From Chthonomonadia bacterium (lineage in GTDB: Bacteria; Armatimonadota; HRBIN16), in NCBI GenBank assembly GCA_013314755.1, contig JABUFA010000015.1, forward strand, positions 1-64,000: a stretch of DNA of 64,000 bases, in the 5' to 3' direction. Each line of letters starts with the position of its first letter. The first letter of the stretch is position 1. The notes beneath the pieces were generated by a model. That model was not told the origin of the DNA. It did not search any database and saw only the letters and a program-made list of their open reading frames with translations. Below, one piece after another: positions 8,612-19,893 of the stretch. The translations under genes were made by a program, and so were the position numbers.

Positions 8612-9630
8612 GCAGCGCTTTCGCCGAACACCTGGCGGATTGTCTCCAGTTTCATGTATCCCTCGCCGCGCGTGGGAGCCACGATACCGCCTTCGCCGTA
8701 CTCGTTCCATGCGTAGATGAGCACCGCCTTTTGCCTTCCGCCTACCTTCGGGTAGCCCAGCTTCTCATGCTTCTGCAGAGCGGTTTTGACCTTCAGCAAA
8801 GCCTCTTGCCACTCTTCGCGCGTGGGGAAGGCGAAGCTGGGACGTGGGTCCGCCCACGGCCGCGGGTCCCAGCCAGCGGGCAGGTAGGGCACATACGGCT
8901 TCTCGCTATCGGTCGCATACCTTTCCCACGCCTCTTCCGCCATTGCCAGAAGCTGGGCATAGGGGTAAGGTTCCCCGCGCTGCGGCAGGTTCGGCACATC
9001 CATGTAGGTGGTGAGATAATCAAACGGCGCAACAAGGTCGCCCTTTGGCACGCCAGTCGCCATCACACCAGCCCCGACCAGCGGGTTAGGTACACCTGCG
9101 CTTTGCACCAGCTTTCTCAGGCGTTCCACGCGCTGGGCAACTTTGCGTGTATCTCCACCATTCTGCTGGAGGAAGTGGTGCAGTCCATGTATCTTGAACA
9201 CGGGTCTGCCGCCCACCCGCAGATAACTGCGATGGCGCATGATACCCGTCCACTCCACGCAAGCGGAATCCCAGTCCTCATCGCTGGTCAGGCTGAAGGG
9301 GTCGTGGTTCACGTACTCTATCGTGAAGCTCATCTTGCCCGCGTTGCGTGCCCTGGTGAAGAAGCGAACGCCGTCGTTCAGGTGAGAGAGGTGGGGGTGT
9401 ACGTCGGGCTTGTTCTGGGGATACCACAGTATCTGGAAGAAATCCACATCATGACTGGCAGCAGCTTCGATTTCGCGCTCGACCGTCGCCCCCTCCACGT
9501 ATTCACCCAGCAGGGGCACGCGGTCGGGGTACCGGGTGCGCCAGTCGTGTCCGTCCGTTGTCCATTTATTGGGCTGTTCGCGCCACCAGCCAGCGAAATA
9601 GTACACCCCCACCAGAACATCTTTCACCAC
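8605..9630 (-). CDS. WbsX-like / GH99-type TIM-barrel protein
   Basis: 341 aa, GTG start. The N-terminus VGVYYFAGWWREQPNKW, followed by DVDFFQILWYPQNKP, matches the WbsX-like family annotated beside lipopolysaccharide glycosyltransferases and related to endo-mannosidase GH99/GH71 barrels. The C-terminus contains VLIYAWNEYGEGG, a highly conserved family signature with the acidic residues expected of a glycosidase. There is no signal peptide at this start, so a cytoplasmic place is likely. Whether it makes or cuts glycans is unresolved. It is convergent with the upstream dehydrogenase gene. Confidence 0.8.
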   Translation of the reverse strand: MVKDVLVGVYYFAGWWREQPNKWTTDGHDWRTRYPDRVPLLGEYVEGATVEREIEAAASHDVDFFQILWYPQNKPDVHPHLSHLNDGVRFFTRARNAGKMSFTIEYVNHDPFSLTSDEDWDSACVEWTGIMRHRSYLRVGGRPVFKIHGLHHFLQQNGGDTRKVAQRVERLRKLVQSAGVPNPLVGAGVMATGVPKGDLVAPFDYLTTYMDVPNLPQRGEPYPYAQLLAMAEEAWERYATDSEKPYVPYLPAGWDPRPWADPRPSFAFPTREEWQEALLKVKTALQKHEKLGYPKVGGRQKAVLIYAWNEYGEGGIVAPTRGEGYMKLETIRQVFGESAAQ

Positions 9631-9639
9631 TTTATGCCC

Positions 9640-10191
9640 TCACCTGCCGTATTTGCCCATCAGCTGTCCCTCTGCCAACACATGCCCCTCCATCGCTTTC
9701 AGCAGTTGCGCCTTGCTGCTGCCTGCGGGCAGGTCAAGCATGGTGTCCAGCGCATACAGTTTGAAGAAATAGCGATGCGCCTTGCCCGGCGGGGGGCAGG
9801 GACCGCCGTAGCCAATCTTGCGAAAGTCGTTTGTGCCCTGACGTGCGCCGCTGGGAAGCTCCTTATCAGGTGGCACCGCTTCGGGCAGGCTGCGCGTGTC
9901 AGCGGGCAGATTGAACAGCACCCAGTGCACCCATGTGCCCATCGGCGCGTCGGGGTCATCGCAGATGAGGGCAAAGCTTTTGGCACCCTCCGGCACGTTG
10001 TCCCATTCTAACGGGGGCGATACATCGGCACCGTCGCAGGTATGCTTTCTGGGTATGGTGCCTCCCTCGGTGAAAGCGCTACTGGTCAGGCGGATGTCCA
10101 TCTTGCCACCTCCTCCTTGCAGAGATGGTCCCTTGCCCTGGCACGAAACCAGCAGCAGGGCGAGAAGGGTTAGACTGGCAATTGCACGCAT
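9640..10191 (-). CDS. YbhB/YbcL (PEBP, Raf kinase inhibitor-like) lipoprotein
   Basis: 183 aa. The phosphatidylethanolamine-binding protein fold is shown by [15 protein letters not shown] and by [20 protein letters not shown], the two ligand-pocket motifs. The N-terminus is a lipoprotein signal, with lipobox LLVSC just before QGKGPS. I start at ATG 10191 because GAGGTG lies seven bases upstream; a TTG at 10206 overlaps that site. Bacterial members are usually periplasmic or cytoplasmic and poorly defined. It lies nine bases upstream of the WbsX-like gene on the same strand, so the two are probably cotranscribed. Confidence 0.86.
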   Translation of the reverse strand: MRAIASLTLLALLLVSCQGKGPSLQGGGGKMDIRLTSSAFTEGGTIPRKHTCDGADVSPPLEWDNVPEGAKSFALICDDPDAPMGTWVHWVLFNLPADTRSLPEAVPPDKELPSGARQGTNDFRKIGYGGPCPPPGKAHRYFFKLYALDTMLDLPAGSSKAQLLKAMEGHVLAEGQLMGKYGR

Positions 10192-10260
10192 GGCAGAACA
10201 CCTCAATGGTCAGCTTCGTCTTGAGGGGAACAGTCTCCTGCTCGACGCTGAGGTTTACCT

Positions 10261-10368
10261 GACCTAACCCCCAGCCCCTTCCCTGCGAGGGAAGGGGAGT
10301 TTCTCCTCTCCCCGCGTCGGGGAGAGGAGTCTCATCCCTGAAAGGGGCAACCACAGAGGGTTGCCCCT
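10261..10368. repeat. Composite of three dispersed palindromes
   Basis: Three hairpins follow each other: CCCCTTCCC/GGGAAGGGG (10275-10298), CTCCTCTCCCC/GGGGAGAGGAG (10303-10329) and GGGGCAACC/GGTTGCCCC (10344-10367). The first two, with flanks, form a block of about 65 bases repeated almost exactly at 30059-30127. The third matches 506-526 and 645-668. No gene is seen between 10192 and 10404. Confidence 0.75.
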
Positions 10369-10404
10369 ACGAACGGTTTATCTCGAGACGGAAGAGCGAA
10401 AGGT

Positions 10405-11076
10405 CTACCTTCCCGAAAGGCTGAACTGCGTGGTAAACGACAGCCCGAAAGTGCTCTCCTTGCTCGGATGGAACCACCACAGACCCATCTGCCACTCGCC
10501 CACGCGCTGGATGAGGGCAAGGTTGTACAGCGTCGGCTCGCCGGGCATACTGCCGGTGTGGCTGTAGAACATCAGCCCTGTGCTCTGGGATAGCAGATAT
10601 GACCCTGCCAGCACCCCGATGTTGCGCCCGTTGCGCAGACGTTCAAAGCCTGTAACCAGCGACAGCTTGCCAAAGCCTTTGACGGCAAAGGCGTAGAAGC
10701 CGTCCTGCTCGCGCACATTGGATGAGGTGAAGCCATAGCCCATCAACACGTCAAACGGCACGCCTTTCCTACTGCTCAGCGGATGCCAGGTGAACAGCAG
10801 TGTCCAGCGATTGCCCATCCGCGTGTAGCCTCCACCAACGTCCAGGCGAGGCGTGATGCCGGTGCGAAGCCACAACTTCGCCCGGTTCTCCTCCGAGTTA
10901 CCCGATACCATACCAAACAGGGAAACCTGCCCCGGAGGTACGGTAAACTCCTGTATTCCGACGTCCAGCGACCCGCGCTGGTGCGATTGAATCACCGTTC
11001 AAGCAGGACAGCCGCTTTCCTGCGCCTGTACAGCGATGGCAACCAGCAGGAAGCCGAGCCACAGCGGTCTTCGCAT
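10405..11076 (-). pseudogene. Exported beta-strand-rich protein split by an in-frame TGA
   Basis: An ATG at 11076 with GGAGG six bases upstream starts a clean signal peptide (MRRPLWLGFLLVAIAVQAQ). After 25 codons the frame meets TGA (11001-10999). It then continues in the same frame, GTG at 10995 onward, for 196 codons of alternating hydrophobic and polar residues rich in glycine, tyrosine and phenylalanine. That pattern suits an outer-membrane beta-barrel or beta-sandwich. Without the TGA it would be a normal exported protein of 223 aa. Reinitiation at GTG 10995 would give a protein without a signal. A nonsense mutation or sequence error is the simplest reading. Confidence 0.65.
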
Positions 11077-11197
11077 GGAAGCCTCCATTTTTTACAGTTT
11101 GTAGAAATATACCCTGGCGAGGCTAACCATGTCAACGGGGGCAGTAGCATGAGGTCAGGACACGAGTTAGGACACCCCCAAGGGAGAGAGTGTCCTG

Positions 11198-11298
11198 GCG
11201 ACTGGAAGTCGCAGGCAACACGGGACAAAACCTGCTGAAGCAGGTTAGCCTCCGCAAGGAGGCTTTGTCATGAGTAGCCCGCAACTTCCAGTTGCGGG
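11198..11298. repeat. Cassette of four consecutive palindromes
   Basis: Perfect or near-perfect hairpins lie head to tail: GCGACT-GGA-AGTCGC (11198-11212), AACCTGCT-GA-AGCAGGTT (11229-11246), AGCCTCC-GCAA-GGAGGCT (11247-11264) and CCCGCAACT-TCC-AGTTGCGGG (11278-11298). The same modules recur, rearranged, at 46458-46693 and in degenerate form at 21265-21470. This cassette and the pyrG promoter fill the gene-free stretch 11077-11388. Confidence 0.8.
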
Positions 11299-11323
11299 GA
11301 GTCTCACCCTCAGCGGTAGCACC

Positions 11324-13110
<1,787 letters not shown>

Positions 13111-13113
13111 CTC

Positions 13114-14043
13114 TTGAATGTTTTTCAGGTGGTGCTGTCGCTGTTTCTGGTGCTGTTTACGGGCTATCTGCTCAAGCGGCGCGGCATCCTGCGGGACACC
13201 GATACCGGCGTCATTAATCGCCTGATTCTGGATGTGACCCTGCCCGCTTTTGTGTTCCATGCCCTCTACCGCCAGCACGTCACGTCCGACATGGTTCATG
13301 CTGCGTGGCTGTTTGGCATCCTGCAGGTGCTGGTGATGGCGCTGTTGTGGATACCGGCGCGTCTGCTGAAGCTTCCCCGTCCCGTTATTGGAACCTTCCT
13401 GCTGACCGCCGTCTACGGCAACACGGGCTTTCTGGGCTATCCGGTGGTGCAGGCGATTTTCGGCAAGACGGAGGGCGCCATGGCGGCGGCGGTCGTGTAT
13501 GACCAGTTCAGCATGGCTCTGCCCGTGTATACGGTCGGTGTGGCGGTCGCCATGCACTACGGAAGCAAGCACCAGACCAGCTGGCGCGAGATGCTCTCCT
13601 TCTTCACCACACCCACCTTCCTCGTGCTGATTGGCACGCTGGTCATCAACGCCCTGCGAATACCCGTGCCTGCCTTCATCACTAACTCCGCGCAGATAGT
13701 GGCTGGCGCCACCGTGCCCCTGGTATTGCTTTCGTTAGGGCTGATGCTGGAGCCAGCGCACCTGCGTGCAAACCACTACTACCTGCCGATGGCGCTCATC
13801 CTCGTGACGAAGATGGCGCTGTTCCCTTATCTTATGTGGCTGGCAACAGGCTGGATGGGCGTGCAGGGGGTGGCACGATGGGTGGCTGTGACCCAATCTG
13901 CTATGCCCAGCGCGATGGTGAACGCGGTGATTACCGAACGCTACGGCTGTGACCACCAGCTGGCAACCTTGGTGATTGTGGTGGGAACACTGCTGACCAT
14001 ACTCGTCCTGCCCGTCACGGCGACACTGCTTGGGGCAGGCTGA
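13114..14043 (+). CDS. AEC (auxin efflux carrier) family transporter
   Basis: 309 aa with about ten TM segments in two inverted halves. FLVLFTGYLLKRRGILRD at the N-terminus and the TVPLVLLSLGLMLEP stretch in the second half are typical of bacterial AEC permeases, which export organic acids or similar anions. The TTG start at 13114 lies three bases after the pyrG stop. No good ribosome site is seen, so it probably depends on coupling. Its last 29 bases overlap the convergent membrane protein gene. Substrate unknown. Confidence 0.82.
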   Translation: MNVFQVVLSLFLVLFTGYLLKRRGILRDTDTGVINRLILDVTLPAFVFHALYRQHVTSDMVHAAWLFGILQVLVMALLWIPARLLKLPRPVIGTFLLTAVYGNTGFLGYPVVQAIFGKTEGAMAAAVVYDQFSMALPVYTVGVAVAMHYGSKHQTSWREMLSFFTTPTFLVLIGTLVINALRIPVPAFITNSAQIVAGATVPLVLLSLGLMLEPAHLRANHYYLPMALILVTKMALFPYLMWLATGWMGVQGVARWVAVTQSAMPSAMVNAVITERYGCDHQLATLVIVVGTLLTILVLPVTATLLGAG

Positions 14044-15682
14044 CCACCTTCAGTATCACCACCAGTCGGTTCTGGAAGACCACCTCCGTGCCCGGCAGAG
14101 GCTGACGCACGAAGTCGCGCAGGGGCACACCGAACAATCCCTGCATTTCGGGCGTGAAGGCAGCGATATACGCCACTCGGGCGCGGCCAATCAGGTCATA
14201 GCGTTCGGCGTCGCTCCTGCGGGCATCCAGAAAGCGCAGGGTCTCGCGCAAGCGTTCGGCAAACTGCGGCGTCTCTCCCCAGTGTCCCGCATACACGCGA
14301 TTGCCCGCAAAGGGCGGAATGAACACGCCGAACGAGGGGAAGGTCAACACCGCCTCTTCGGGGCGAGTGTTCTGCGCCAGCCACTGGATGGCTTCCCACT
14401 CTTCAGGCTCCATATAGGCGCGATGCATGCCCGTGTTCGCCATGTTGCGGATGAGGTTGTGCCCGTCGCGAATCAGCCAGCGGACGTTGCTCGGCGTGGT
14501 GAGGGCGATGACCAGCGCGGTAACCAGTACGGCTCGGCGTGCGGGCAGGTGGCGCACCAGCAACCACAGTCCCCATCCAGCCAGCGCGCACAGCGGCAGG
14601 TGCGCTCCCATCACCATCTTGCGCTCGAAGTTCATGGGAAGGTGAATACCAATCGCCCCAAAGATTCGCGGCAGATACTGCAAGCCGATACCCACCATCG
14701 CCCAGCACAGCAGGAACAGAAACGGCTCCTCGCGATGACGTCTTTCGCGCCACAGAATGAACACCGCCACCATCGCCAGCAACAGCAGGGGGGCATACCC
14801 CGCCAGCACATGCCACAGCGGAGGGGCAGAGGTCGGCACATCGGCGCGATGGCGGAAGATGGGGTCTATCCGATAGAGCCAGTACTGGTAGACCACCGTC
14901 GGCAAGCCAATCAGCCCTGCTGTCAGCGTCATCAGCCAGCGGCGGCGGTCAAAGCGTCGCTCCATGATAGCGGTCACCAGCAGAAACACCAGCCACGCGC
15001 CCGCCACCTGCACCACGTCGTACGAGTGGATATTGCCTAACAGCAACGCCCAGATGCCTGCCCGCACCGCGTATCGCCACTCTCCATCCTGTACCGCTCG
15101 CCACAGGTCGTACAGGCAAGCGGTCATCAACAGCGTGCCCACCACAAACAGCGGATTGAGATACAGCGACAGGAAGGTAAACGCCTCCACCTGCCACACG
15201 TCGATGGGCGCGTTAATGCCAGCATTGCGCCAGAACAACCAGCCCAGCCCCGCCGATACACACGCTAACCACAGCGCGGGCAGGCGCGCCCCTTCTGGCA
15301 GAAGCCTCTTGTAGAACAGCCACAACATCCACAGCCACACCACGCCCAGCGCCATCCGCGCCAGATGGAACAGCAACAGCACGGGCAGATGGGTATACCG
15401 CGCTATCGTGCCGATTGCCCAGAAGAAGAGGTTGGTGGAGAGGCGCGGCTGAGGGTCGGTTGTAAAGCGGTTTTCAAAGAAGAAATGCCCTTCCTGAGCC
15501 TGTTTGATCCACGCAAGGTAGACGCAGTTGTCATCAATATTGTGGTTAATCCAGAAGTATTTGCGTCCGAGTGCAAGCCACGCCCCAAAAAGATAGGGAA
15601 GTAGCGTGAACAGCACAACGGTCAGTATCAGCGTCCACGCTTTGCGGTCGGCGATTCGCTCTGTCGTTAACTGCACAGTCAC
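14015..15682 (-). CDS. Multi-TM membrane protein, glycosyltransferase-like
   Basis: 555 aa if started at the GTG at 15682. Ten or more TM helices are visible, and the C-terminal 150 residues form a soluble domain. An early loop between TM1 and TM2 carries INHNIDDNCVYLAW, a place where polyprenyl-dependent (GT-C) glycosyltransferases hold an acidic motif, so I favour a lipid-linked sugar transferase. GGAGGAG lies 14 bases before this GTG. The frame is open to an ATG at 15781, but that start has no ribosome site and would leave only 16 bases before the divergent gene. Assignment is tentative. Confidence 0.6.
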   Translation of the reverse strand: MTVQLTTERIADRKAWTLILTVVLFTLLPYLFGAWLALGRKYFWINHNIDDNCVYLAWIKQAQEGHFFFENRFTTDPQPRLSTNLFFWAIGTIARYTHLPVLLLFHLARMALGVVWLWMLWLFYKRLLPEGARLPALWLACVSAGLGWLFWRNAGINAPIDVWQVEAFTFLSLYLNPLFVVGTLLMTACLYDLWRAVQDGEWRYAVRAGIWALLLGNIHSYDVVQVAGAWLVFLLVTAIMERRFDRRRWLMTLTAGLIGLPTVVYQYWLYRIDPIFRHRADVPTSAPPLWHVLAGYAPLLLLAMVAVFILWRERRHREEPFLFLLCWAMVGIGLQYLPRIFGAIGIHLPMNFERKMVMGAHLPLCALAGWGLWLLVRHLPARRAVLVTALVIALTTPSNVRWLIRDGHNLIRNMANTGMHRAYMEPEEWEAIQWLAQNTRPEEAVLTFPSFGVFIPPFAGNRVYAGHWGETPQFAERLRETLRFLDARRSDAERYDLIGRARVAYIAAFTPEMQGLFGVPLRDFVRQPLPGTEVVFQNRLVVILKVVSLPQAVSP

Positions 15683-15797
15683 AATGCGTCTGGAATCTCC
15701 TCCGTGCACTGCCTCAATTAGCCGACGAATCCGCGTTCTCCTGCGTTTCCAGAGGACATGCCATTCTGCTGGCGAAACCATGCAGGGGGTGAGAGTA

Positions 15798-18122
15798 ATG
15801 GATTACGATTTCTCCCGTGCCGTTATCGTCAGCGCAGGGTCCGACGCGCACCGCGCCGAGCGCAAAGCGGCGCAGTTTCTGCGCGATGAGGTCAGAAGAC
15901 GCACCGGTCTGAACTGGCAAGTGGACAGTGCACCGCGCGAGGGTGTGCCTGCTATCGTGATTGCGCATCCCCAGCGTGTGCCTGCGGGCTTGCGTCTGCC
16001 CCGTCAGGCGGAGCCGCCTGCAGAGACCGCCGAGGGATACACGCTTTTTCTGGAAGTGCCTTCTCCGCGTGCGCCGCGCCTGTGGTTAGTGGGAAACTGT
16101 GGGCGGGCGGCGTTATTTGCAGTCGGGCAGCTTCTGCGCTGGCTGTATACCGAACGAGGACGCGCCCTGCTTCAGAACCGTTCGCCCGGCAGGTTGATTT
16201 CCACCGCCGCTCGCTTCGCCATCCGCGGGCATCAGCTGGGCTACCGCAGCCTGCCCAACACCTACGACGCCTGGAACGTGGCGCAGTTCGAGCAGTACAT
16301 CCGCGACCTCCTGGTGTTCGGCGCGAACAGCATTGAACTTATCCCCGCGCTGAAGCCGGATACGCCGCGCACCGCCATCATGCCGCTGGCGCCCTGGGAG
16401 ATGAACGTTCGGCTGTCGCGCCTGCTGGACGATTACGACCTGGACGTGTGGATATGGCTCCCCAACACCGATGCACCATCGGGACAGCCCGCCGATATTC
16501 CCAGAATGGTAGCGGACAGAAGGCGGCTGTTCGAGTCCATGCCGCGTCTGGACCACGTTTTTGTGCCCGGCGGCGACCCGGGCGACATGCCCCCCGAAGA
16601 GCTGTTTCCTCTGCTGGAGCGGATGGCGGAAGAGCTGCGACGGGTGCATCCTCGCGCCGGACTGTGGCTCTCTCCGCAGGGGTTCAGTCGCGAACGGATG
16701 GACACCTTCTATCGCTTCCTGCGCGAGCAGCAGCCCGACTGGCTGACCGGCGTCGTGTACGGACCCTGGATCCGCGACCGCATGGAGCGCGTGCGCGAGA
16801 TGGTTCCCGCCCGCTATAAGTTGCGTCGTTATCCAGACATTACACATTGTGTGCGCTGTCAGTATCCTGTGCCGGAGTGGGATATGGCTTTCGCGCTGAC
16901 TCTAAACCGCGAGCCGATTAATCCCCGTCCGATGGCGCAGGCGCATATCCACAACCTGTTCATGCATCTTGCCGATGGGTGCATCACCTATTCGGAAGGC
17001 GTGAACGATGACGTGAACAAGGCTATCTGGTCGGCAAGGTTATGGGACCCGCGCTGTGCGGTGCGCAACGTGCTGATAGAGTACGGCAGGGCGTACATCT
17101 CCTCCGAACACGCCGAGGACATCGCGGAGGGACTGCTTGCGCTGGAGCGGAACTGGCAGGGGGCACTGCTGGGCAATCCGCGTCCACGCCTCACGCTGAG
17201 CCTGTGGAAACATATCTGGCAGGCACTGGGCAAAGAGGGGCAGGGTAACTGGCGGTTGCAGATGGCTTATTTCCGTGCACTGTACGATGTGTTTGTGCAG
17301 GCGCGTTTGGACGTTGAGAGCAAGCAGGAGCAGGACGCGCTGAAAATACTGGAACAGTCAGAACGTCTGGGGGCGCAGAACGCCGCCGAGCAGGTCCGAA
17401 GCCTGCTGAACAGAACCGTGACCGCTCCTGAAATCGAGGCGATGCGTCGGGAGATTCTGACGCTGGGTGAGATGCTGTGGAAGAGCATCGGTATGCAGAT
17501 GAGCGTGTCGCGTTATCATGCGGACGGCGTGGAGCGCGGCGCCGTGCTGGACACGATGGACGAACCGCTGAACAACCGCCTTTGGATACTGGGCGAAATT
17601 GACAAAGCCCTGCAGTTGCCCGCCGAGGAGCAGGCGCGTGCGCTGGTGCAAATCGCCCGATGGACCGACCCCGGACCCGGCGGCTTCTACGATGACCTGG
17701 GCAATCCGCTGGCGGAACCGCATCTGGTACGTGGCGAACGCTGGGCAAACGACCCCGGCTTTCTGCGTTCCGCGCAGGACGAGTTTGGGGCGATGGCGCA
17801 GGGATACCGCCTTTCGTGGGGCAATCAGGCGTCCACGCTGTACGGCACGCCGCTGGAGATGCTGTACACCGGGCTGGATCCGAACGCACGCTATCGCCTG
17901 CGGGTGGTGTATAACGGACGGTTTCGCGCCGCCATGCGCCTGATAGCCAACGATTCCATACAAATTCATGACGCCCTGCGCGGCACTCAACCGCCCTCGG
18001 TGATGGAGTTCGAGATACCACCGGAAGCCACGCGAGAGGGTGTGCTTCGCCTGAAGTGGGAGCTGGTGGATGGGCGGGGCTGTCAGGTGGCGGAGGTGTG
18101 GCTGGTAAAGGAGCCTGTTTAA
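15798..18122 (+). CDS. Large glycosidase-like protein (GH67/GH20-like N-domain plus TIM barrel)
   Basis: 774 aa with no signal peptide at the ATG at 15798, which has GGGGGTGAGAG just upstream. Residues 1-120 resemble the small alpha/beta domain that precedes the barrel in GH67 and GH20 enzymes (AERKAAQFLRDEVRRRTG, then VIAHP). The barrel starts near RFAIRGHQLGYRSLPNTYDAW and continues with WIWLPNTD and FVPGGDPGDM. A helical stretch follows, and the last 150 residues are a beta domain with GLDPNARYRLRVVY. It most likely acts on a plant-type polysaccharide fragment. No exact family can be assigned. Confidence 0.65.
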   Translation: MDYDFSRAVIVSAGSDAHRAERKAAQFLRDEVRRRTGLNWQVDSAPREGVPAIVIAHPQRVPAGLRLPRQAEPPAETAEGYTLFLEVPSPRAPRLWLVGNCGRAALFAVGQLLRWLYTERGRALLQNRSPGRLISTAARFAIRGHQLGYRSLPNTYDAWNVAQFEQYIRDLLVFGANSIELIPALKPDTPRTAIMPLAPWEMNVRLSRLLDDYDLDVWIWLPNTDAPSGQPADIPRMVADRRRLFESMPRLDHVFVPGGDPGDMPPEELFPLLERMAEELRRVHPRAGLWLSPQGFSRERMDTFYRFLREQQPDWLTGVVYGPWIRDRMERVREMVPARYKLRRYPDITHCVRCQYPVPEWDMAFALTLNREPINPRPMAQAHIHNLFMHLADGCITYSEGVNDDVNKAIWSARLWDPRCAVRNVLIEYGRAYISSEHAEDIAEGLLALERNWQGALLGNPRPRLTLSLWKHIWQALGKEGQGNWRLQMAYFRALYDVFVQARLDVESKQEQDALKILEQSERLGAQNAAEQVRSLLNRTVTAPEIEAMRREILTLGEMLWKSIGMQMSVSRYHADGVERGAVLDTMDEPLNNRLWILGEIDKALQLPAEEQARALVQIARWTDPGPGGFYDDLGNPLAEPHLVRGERWANDPGFLRSAQDEFGAMAQGYRLSWGNQASTLYGTPLEMLYTGLDPNARYRLRVVYNGRFRAAMRLIANDSIQIHDALRGTQPPSVMEFEIPPEATREGVLRLKWELVDGRGCQVAEVWLVKEPV

Positions 18123-19864
18123 GGTTTCTCCTCGCGCGGGGAGACATGCAAGGTTTTCTCGTGCGTGTAGGTGACGAAGCCGGGCTGTGCTCCCCGCGGG
18201 CGGCGCACGTACTTGCGCAGGGTGTAATCCACTGCTACCAGAGAGGAATGTCTGGCGGGGCTGTGCGCCGCCGCGAGCTGCGCGGCATACTCCAGCACCT
18301 GGCGGGGCACTGCCTGCGGGTTGTTGTTCGTGCGGATGACCACATGCGCCCCCGTGCCCGCCCGCACGTGAAGCCACCAGTCGTTAGGCTGAGCCACGCG
18401 GGTGACCAGGTAGTCGTTCGCCTCGGCGTTCTCGCCGACCAGCACCTGCCAGCCTCCCGGCGCCGTGTACGCCCGGATACGCTTGCCGCCAAAATCCTCA
18501 GCCGGTTTCGCCTGCGCCTCACCGGAGATGCCTGAGGTGGGAGTTAACCAGCCGCGCGCTGCGATAGCCGTGCGCAGAGCCTCCAGCTGAGCAAGGTCTT
18601 CTACCGCCTCCAGCTTGTGCAGGGTTTCCTGAACCTCCAGCTCATCGCGAGCGAGGCGAGCACGCATCGCCTCCAGACGTTCGGCGTTTTGCTCCACGTG
18701 TCGCGCCCGCTGGAAGTATCGCTCGGCGTTCTGCTGGGGCGACAGGGCGGGGTCTAAAGGGATGGTGATGGTGGAGCCATCGCCGTTGTAAAGGTCGGGC
18801 AGGGTGACGGACTCTGCGCCGGATGGCACCTGGTGAAGAAAGGCTAGAATTGTCTCGCCCCAGCGGCGATAGGTTTCCGCCTTCGCCCGCTCCTGCACGC
18901 CCTGTTCCACCTGCTGTAAGGCGTTGCGCCGTGCCGAAAGCACTCGCTGGAGGATGCCCTGCAGACTGCGCTTCTGCCCTTCCATCTCCGCGCGGGGGAT
19001 GGCGAGCGCATAATAGTTCTCCAGCGCGACGTGGATGTTACTGCGCGCGTGCTGTTGCGTTTCGGGAAAGGAGGCGAGCGGAATCGGGTATGCGCCGATG
19101 GGGCGATGTGCCTCGTCGCGCACCAAAACCGGTTCCCATTCGCCTCGCTTTGCCGGCTCGAACACCGAACGGAACGCCTTCCACAGCCCATGCGGACTCA
19201 ACTCCTCGCCGAGAAGAGAAGCACGGTTCACTATCTCCTGTGCCAGAAATCCGCCGATGCCCTCGAAGCGCGTGCGGAGCCATTCCGCCAGATCCGGCGG
19301 TTGCTCCTCGCTCAGCCACTGCAGGAACTCCTGTTCGCTGACCGTGCGCGGGTCGGGGCGGTCTTCCGAAGGCGGCGGGGTATAGGGCTTGTTCGGCAGG
19401 ACCTCGCGCACCCTGCTGATGCGCGACGAGACCATCTTCGCCGCGTGCAGGATACGCTCATCGGGAGCCACCAGAATGATATTGCTGTGTCTGCCCATCA
19501 GCTCCGCGCTGAGCAGGTAGGTGTGTCCTTCGTGTCCGCGTATCTCCACGTCTAACACCCGGTCAAACCGCCGCTGGGCGATGGTCAGGATGGTTCCGCC
19601 CTGCAGGTATTTGCGCAGAGCCATGCAGAAGGCAGGCGGTTGCGGAGGCGAGGGCAGGCGATGCGACAGCAGGTAAGTACGCGCCCATTGGGGCGAGCAG
19701 CTGATGAGCCAGCGCACCTCGCCTGCGCCGCGCGCGTACACGGTCAGCAGGATGTCGTGCTCACCGGGCTGTGCGATGTGCTGGATGCGCCCACCCGTCA
19801 GCATCTGCAGTCCGTCCACCACCGCGGCGAGCGTCAGGCTATCGTATGGAATGGCTCTGAGCAT
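18119..19864 (-). CDS. rqcH: NFACT family protein (RqcH/Rqc2 homologue, FbpA-like)
   Basis: 581 aa. The N-terminal NFACT-N domain, a central coiled coil (about residues 280-440) and the NFACT-R domain with RIRAYTAPGGWQVLVGENAE and NDWWLHVRAGTGAHVV are in the standard order and length for bacterial RqcH. RqcH binds stalled large ribosomal subunits and drives alanine tailing of nascent chains. The family was formerly called fibronectin-binding protein. ATG 19864 is chosen because AGGTGAG lies just upstream, and MLRAIPYDSLTLAAVV fits family N-termini. A TATAAT box lies at 19887-19882. It overlaps the convergent glycosidase-like gene by four bases. Confidence 0.9.
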   Translation of the reverse strand: MLRAIPYDSLTLAAVVDGLQMLTGGRIQHIAQPGEHDILLTVYARGAGEVRWLISCSPQWARTYLLSHRLPSPPQPPAFCMALRKYLQGGTILTIAQRRFDRVLDVEIRGHEGHTYLLSAELMGRHSNIILVAPDERILHAAKMVSSRISRVREVLPNKPYTPPPSEDRPDPRTVSEQEFLQWLSEEQPPDLAEWLRTRFEGIGGFLAQEIVNRASLLGEELSPHGLWKAFRSVFEPAKRGEWEPVLVRDEAHRPIGAYPIPLASFPETQQHARSNIHVALENYYALAIPRAEMEGQKRSLQGILQRVLSARRNALQQVEQGVQERAKAETYRRWGETILAFLHQVPSGAESVTLPDLYNGDGSTITIPLDPALSPQQNAERYFQRARHVEQNAERLEAMRARLARDELEVQETLHKLEAVEDLAQLEALRTAIAARGWLTPTSGISGEAQAKPAEDFGGKRIRAYTAPGGWQVLVGENAEANDYLVTRVAQPNDWWLHVRAGTGAHVVIRTNNNPQAVPRQVLEYAAQLAAAHSPARHSSLVAVDYTLRKYVRRPRGAQPGFVTYTHEKTLHVSPREEKP

Positions 19865-19893
19865 CCGTCTCACCTGCTCCCATTATACACCAC

